Part shown: positions 61,107 to 64,000 of the stretch, one piece after another
How the letters are laid out: every line of letters begins with the position of its first letter
Position numbering within the stretch: the first letter of the stretch is position 1
Assembly: GCA_016125335.1 (NCBI GenBank)
Contig: WGLY01000001.1
Span: 62,001-126,000, forward strand
From: Frankiales bacterium
Lineage (GTDB): Bacteria > Actinomycetota > Actinomycetes > S36-B12 > CAIYMF01
DNA length: 64,000 nt
Reading direction: 5' to 3'
Made by a program: the position numbers and the translations under genes
Notes under the pieces: model-generated
What the model was told of the DNA's origin: nothing
The model's input: the letters and a program-made list of their open reading frames with translations, nothing else
Database searches by the model: none

Positions 61107-61907
61107 TTAGCGCCGGACGGCTACCGTGCGACGGATGGCCAGGGGGAGCTGGCCCCCGGGGCGTGCGTGACGGCTCAACCGCGTCGCGGCCTCGCGCCGA
61201 CGGTCGTCGCCGACGTGGGGCAGGTAGAGCGCGTCGACGGCGAGCAGCGCGTCGTCCTCGGACTCCAACGGGTGCACGAAGCGCAGCGCCGCGTCCGAGG
61301 TGATGTCGAGACCGGCCCCGTGAAGAATCCGCCGCAATCCTCGGCCACTGAAGCGCTGCGGCATCTCGGGAAGATGACGCAGTCCCGCGAGCAGCGGGAT
61401 GGCCAGTCGCAGATCCGCAAGGCTGAAGGGGGTGCCCACCGGTCGGATGGTGGTGAAGATGCCTCCGGGGCGAAGGACCCGCGCGACCTCGGTGAGAGCG
61501 ACCTCGATGGGTCGGAGCAGCATCACGGCCATCGAGCACACGACGACGTCGACACTGGCGCTCGGCAGTGGCAGCACCAGGGCGTCGGCACTCATCAGCG
61601 GCCCCCGGCCTCGCTCGGCCGCGTAGGCGAGCTCGGCAGCTGAGAGATCGACGCCGAGATAGTGGGTCGCGTCGAGGAGCAACGGATGCATGGGGGCGCT
61701 CCCGCACGCGAGGTCGAGGACATGACCGGGGTTCGCCCGCACCGAGGCCCGCAGCCACTGGTAGGGCGTCCCGACATCCGGGTGAGTTGCTCGGGTGAGC
61801 ACGCGTTCGGTGATCCCAGCATGTGACGCGTGGTAGTCCTCGAGGTAGCGCGACCACTCGTCTGCGGATGATGACCGCTGGGCCTCGTCGCTGGGGCGTT
61901 CGGTCAC
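61107..61907 (-). CDS. Class I SAM-dependent methyltransferase
   Basis: A 266-residue methyltransferase. VLDLACGSAP is the SAM-binding motif I, YLGVDLS the acidic second strand, and VLRPGGIFTTI the later motif of the ubiE-like group. The substrate is unknown. The GTG at 61905-61907 overlaps the stop of the mycoredoxin gene (GTGA), so both are translated together, which suggests a thiol- or metal-linked role. Confidence 0.85.
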   Translation of the reverse strand: MTERPSDEAQRSSSADEWSRYLEDYHASHAGITERVLTRATHPDVGTPYQWLRASVRANPGHVLDLACGSAPMHPLLLDATHYLGVDLSAAELAYAAERGRGPLMSADALVLPLPSASVDVVVCSMAVMLLRPIEVALTEVARVLRPGGIFTTIRPVGTPFSLADLRLAIPLLAGLRHLPEMPQRFSGRGLRRILHGAGLDITSDAALRFVHPLESEDDALLAVDALYLPHVGDDRRREAATRLSRHARPGGQLPLAIRRTVAVRR

Positions 61908-62164
61908 GGCCGGCCGGTCGCGGCTCGTGACCGGTCACGATCGAGGTGCTCGAGGACCTGACGCCCGGACGGTTCGATCATCACCGTGCCGTCGTCGAAG
62001 ACCACCGTCGGAACGGATTGGTTGCCGTCGTTGACTCGCACGACGAAATCCGCCGCGGAGCTGTCCTGCTCGATGTCGATCTCGCGGTAGGCGACCCCCG
62101 AACGGTCCAGGGCGGACTTGAGCCGGATGCAGTCACCGCACCAGGTCGTGCTGTAGATGGTCAT
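61904..62164 (-). CDS. Mycoredoxin-1-like glutaredoxin
   Basis: An 86-residue glutaredoxin with the opening MTIYSTTWCGDC (Cys9, Cys12), SVPTVVFDDG as the cis-Pro block and a C-terminal helix. It is closely like M. tuberculosis Mrx1, which reduces mycothiol mixed disulfides. The pattern WCGDC differs from WCGYC in Mrx1 at one position. It precedes and overlaps the methyltransferase gene. The ATG at 62164 is taken; an in-frame GTG 21 bases earlier is possible. Confidence 0.88.
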   Translation of the reverse strand: MTIYSTTWCGDCIRLKSALDRSGVAYREIDIEQDSSAADFVVRVNDGNQSVPTVVFDDGTVMIEPSGRQVLEHLDRDRSRAATGRP

Positions 62165-62294
62165 CGCCGCGTTGCGAGTCGACACTGCTCGTCCTCCGGT
62201 TCGGTGGTGCGTATGTCCTGGCCAGGGAACCCGCGAGCTCCGCCGCGGCATTCCCATCGCGGCGTCCCCGGCGCGTCGACGCGCCGGCTGCTGG

Positions 62295-62750
62295 TCAGCC
62301 CGCCGCGTCTCGGGGGCTGAACGAGCGGCCGTGGTCCGAGCACGTGCACGGTCCCGGGTTGATGATGTGGCAGACGGTGTCGGGCAGGCAGTCGGCCGCG
62401 GCAAGGTCGACGGCCCGGGCCCGCAGCTCACGCAGGTCGCGGCGCAGCGACTGCAGGTCGCGGATTCGCTCGGTGAGCTGGTCGAGGTGATCGTCGAGCA
62501 GTTCGGTGGCCGCGGCACACGGTGTCCGGCCGTCGTCGCGGATCGCGAGCAGGTCGCGAATCTCGGCCAGGCTGAGCCCGATCGCCTGTCCGCTCCTGAT
62601 GAACGTGAGCCGCGCCTCGGAGCTCTGGTCGTAGTCGCGGTACCCACTACTGGTTCGGGACGCCGCCAGAACGAGCCCGATTTCCTCGTAGTACCGCAGC
62701 GTCTTGGCCGTGATCCCGTGCCGGTGGGCGAGTTCACCGATCTTCATCAC
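62295..62750 (-). CDS. MerR-family metal-responsive regulator
   Basis: A 151-residue regulator: the N-terminal winged helix opens MKIGELAHRHGITAKTLRYY, then a long dimer helix, then a Cys-rich end. Cys78 lies at the position of the conserved dimer-helix cysteine of Hg/Zn sensors, and Cys121, Cys127, Cys135 and Cys137 form the C-terminal metal site. Cys78 with two later cysteines is the pattern of mercury sensors; the extra CTC near the end could allow another metal. It is divergent from the flavoenzyme gene at 62795 and overlooks a MerR-type operator. Confidence 0.9.
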   Translation of the reverse strand: MMKIGELAHRHGITAKTLRYYEEIGLVLAASRTSSGYRDYDQSSEARLTFIRSGQAIGLSLAEIRDLLAIRDDGRTPCAAATELLDDHLDQLTERIRDLQSLRRDLRELRARAVDLAAADCLPDTVCHIINPGPCTCSDHGRSFSPRDAAG

Positions 62751-62756
62751 GCCACC

Positions 62757-62788
62757 TTGACCTTCCCGTCGACTGGAAGGTCCAAGGT
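62757..62788 (+). promoter_or_regulatory. MerR-type operator/promoter of the flavoenzyme gene
   Basis: The -35 TTGACC (62757-62762) and a -10-like CAAGGT (62783-62788) are separated by 20 bases, the over-long spacing typical of MerR-activated promoters. Between them is the inverted repeat GACCTTCC-N8-GGAAGGTC (62759-62782), similar to CueR/ZntR-type operators. The predicted transcription start falls on or next to the ATG at 62795, so the mRNA would be leaderless. Confidence 0.8.
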
Positions 62789-62794
62789 ACGTCC

Positions 62795-64000
62795 ATGGAC
62801 TATGACCTGCTCGTTATCGGATCCGGCTCGGCAGCCTTCGCCGCAGGGATCGAGGCCCGATCCCTCGGTGCCACGGTCGCGCTGATCGAGCGCGGCACCC
62901 TGGGAGGCACCTGCGTGAACGTGGGCTGTGTCCCGTCCAAGACGCTGCTGGCGGCGGCGCACGTGGCAGCGCGGGCCTCCGCGCACCCGTTCGAAGGGGT
63001 CGAGACCGAGCTTCGCCACGTCGACCTGGGCACGGTCGTGGCGCGTAAGGACGACCTGGTCGCCGGCCTCCGCCAGACCAAGTACGCCGACGTCGCCACA
63101 GCTCATGGGTTCGACGTGCTGTCGGGGGAGGCCCGATTCCTCGACGACCGCACCCTTGCCGTCGCCGACTTCACCTTGGCCATCAACTCGGTGGTGATCG
63201 CGACCGGCGCGGCACCTGCCGTGCCACCGATCCCCGGACTGGACTCGGTGGACTACCTGACGTCCACCACGGTGATGGAGCTGCAGGTGCTCCCTGCCAG
63301 CCTCGTCGTCATCGGTGCAGGCTTCGTCGGCACCGAGCAAGCTCAGCTCTTCGCCCAACTGGGGACCCGGGTCAGTCTCATCGGACCTCTGCTCACCGGC
63401 GCTGACCCGGATCTGGCGAACCTCCTGGACCAATCCCTTCGCGATGAGGGCATCACGCGGTGCGGAACCAAGGCTGTCCGTATCGACACAACGCCGGACG
63501 GCATCGTGGTCTGGTGCGAGGACGGCACGAGTGTGACGGGTGAGCACGTCCTGGTCGCGACGGGGCGGACGCCGCGAACCGCTGACCTCCAGCTCGACCA
63601 CGCCGGCATCGCGGTGGACGACCGGGGGAGGGTCCGGATCAACGATGCCCTGCGCACGACCCATCCGCGTGTCTTCGCTGCGGGGGACGTCACGACCGCG
63701 CCTGAGTTCGTCTATGTGGCTGCGGTGATGGGTCGCACCGCAGCGCACAACGCGATCGCCGGGACAACCCGGGCGATGGACTACACCGGCCTGCCCCACG
63801 TGGCGTTCACCAGTCCGCAGCTGGCCTGGTGCGGTCCCAACGAGGCCGAAGCGATACGACTCGGTCACGCGGTCGAGACCCGGACCCTGGGCCTTGAGCA
63901 GGTGCCCCGTGCTCTGGTCAGCCGCGACACCCGGGGGGCCATCAAGCTCGTGGTCGCTGCTGACACCCACCAACTCCTCGGCGTCCACGTGCTGGCCGAT
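62795..64000 (+). CDS. merA: Mercuric-reductase-like flavoprotein disulfide reductase (cut by window end)
   Basis: 402 residues are visible. The N-terminal FAD motif is VIGSGSAAFAAGIEA, the redox-active disulfide is GGTCVNVGCVPSKTL, and later come VIGAGFVGTEQAQLF (NADPH motif), ATGRTPRT and FAAGDVT. It is a short-form MerA without an N-terminal heavy-metal-associated domain. The C-terminal Cys pair that would prove mercury reduction lies beyond 64000, so dihydrolipoamide-dehydrogenase-like activity cannot be excluded. It is controlled by the divergent MerR regulator. Confidence 0.85.
   Translation, partial: MDYDLLVIGSGSAAFAAGIEARSLGATVALIERGTLGGTCVNVGCVPSKTLLAAAHVAARASAHPFEGVETELRHVDLGTVVARKDDLVAGLRQTKYADVATAHGFDVLSGEARFLDDRTLAVADFTLAINSVVIATGAAPAVPPIPGLDSVDYLTSTTVMELQVLPASLVVIGAGFVGTEQAQLFAQLGTRVSLIGPLLTGADPDLANLLDQSLRDEGITRCGTKAVRIDTTPDGIVVWCEDGTSVTGEHVLVATGRTPRTADLQLDHAGIAVDDRGRVRINDALRTTHPRVFAAGDVTTAPEFVYVAAVMGRTAAHNAIAGTTRAMDYTGLPHVAFTSPQLAWCGPNEAEAIRLGHAVETRTLGLEQVPRALVSRDTRGAIKLVVAADTHQLLGVHVLAD

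Noticed and set aside
41065-64000. An integrase, transposase or plasmid-transfer gene confirming mobility
   Set aside because: None was found in the window; the island claim rests on the tRNA remnant and gene content only.

Overview
The window is very GC-rich with strong G/C preference at third codon positions, many GTG starts and GTGA/ATGA stop-start overlaps. Together with the pepN / rpiB / nei neighbourhood and a mycoredoxin-type thioredoxin, this points to a high-GC Actinomycetota, possibly Micrococcales. The genus cannot be fixed from the sequence.

Positions 1-4754 are ordinary chromosome: the end of an unknown gene, aminopeptidase N, ribose-5-phosphate isomerase B, a Nei-type DNA glycosylase and two small proteins. 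Positions 4979-38227 are a large cell-surface polysaccharide and secretion region. It holds four glycosyltransferases, two Wzx-like flippases, a large membrane protein, a polysaccharide deacetylase, an APH-like kinase, a P-loop kinase, three GH16-like secreted proteins (one without the nucleophile), a phosphoesterase lipoprotein and two big secreted repeat proteins. Within it lies a tight co-directional operon (24636-32770): an AcpS-type phosphopantetheinyl transferase, a carrier protein, an acyl-CoA-dehydrogenase-like flavoprotein, a class II aminoacyl-tRNA-synthetase-like amino acid:[carrier protein] ligase, a DUF1839 protein, a GH2/beta-mannosidase-like protein and a double alpha/beta-hydrolase. 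The likely theme is an amino acid activated on a carrier protein, modified and then transferred or released, perhaps onto the local polysaccharide. PPK2 closes the region, followed by a TetR repressor / MFS exporter pair with three operator palindromes between them.

At 40791-41064 three copies of a tRNA-Gly 3' end, two of them followed by a strong terminator hairpin, lead into a truncated tRNA-Gly(UCC) 3' half that stops at the anticodon stem. This looks like the host-side attachment site of an integrated island running from about 41065 beyond the window end. The island carries a TfoX-like and a YciI-like protein, three SRPBCC proteins, an XRE regulator, a flavodoxin-like reductase, an lspA / glutaredoxin operon and a hydrolase-OsmC fusion. 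It then has a module matching the E. coli ydjX-ynjBCD-ynjF group (TVP38 protein, ABC transporter, CDP-alcohol phosphatidyltransferase, here fused to an NrtS-like domain). Last come an ECF sigma / anti-sigma / radical SAM / Met-rich secreted protein set, a thiol-redox set (peroxiredoxin-like, TlpA-like lipoprotein, CcdA, mycoredoxin), and a MerR regulator divergent from a mercuric-reductase-like flavoenzyme cut by the window end. The island reads as a metal/electrophile and thiol-stress element.
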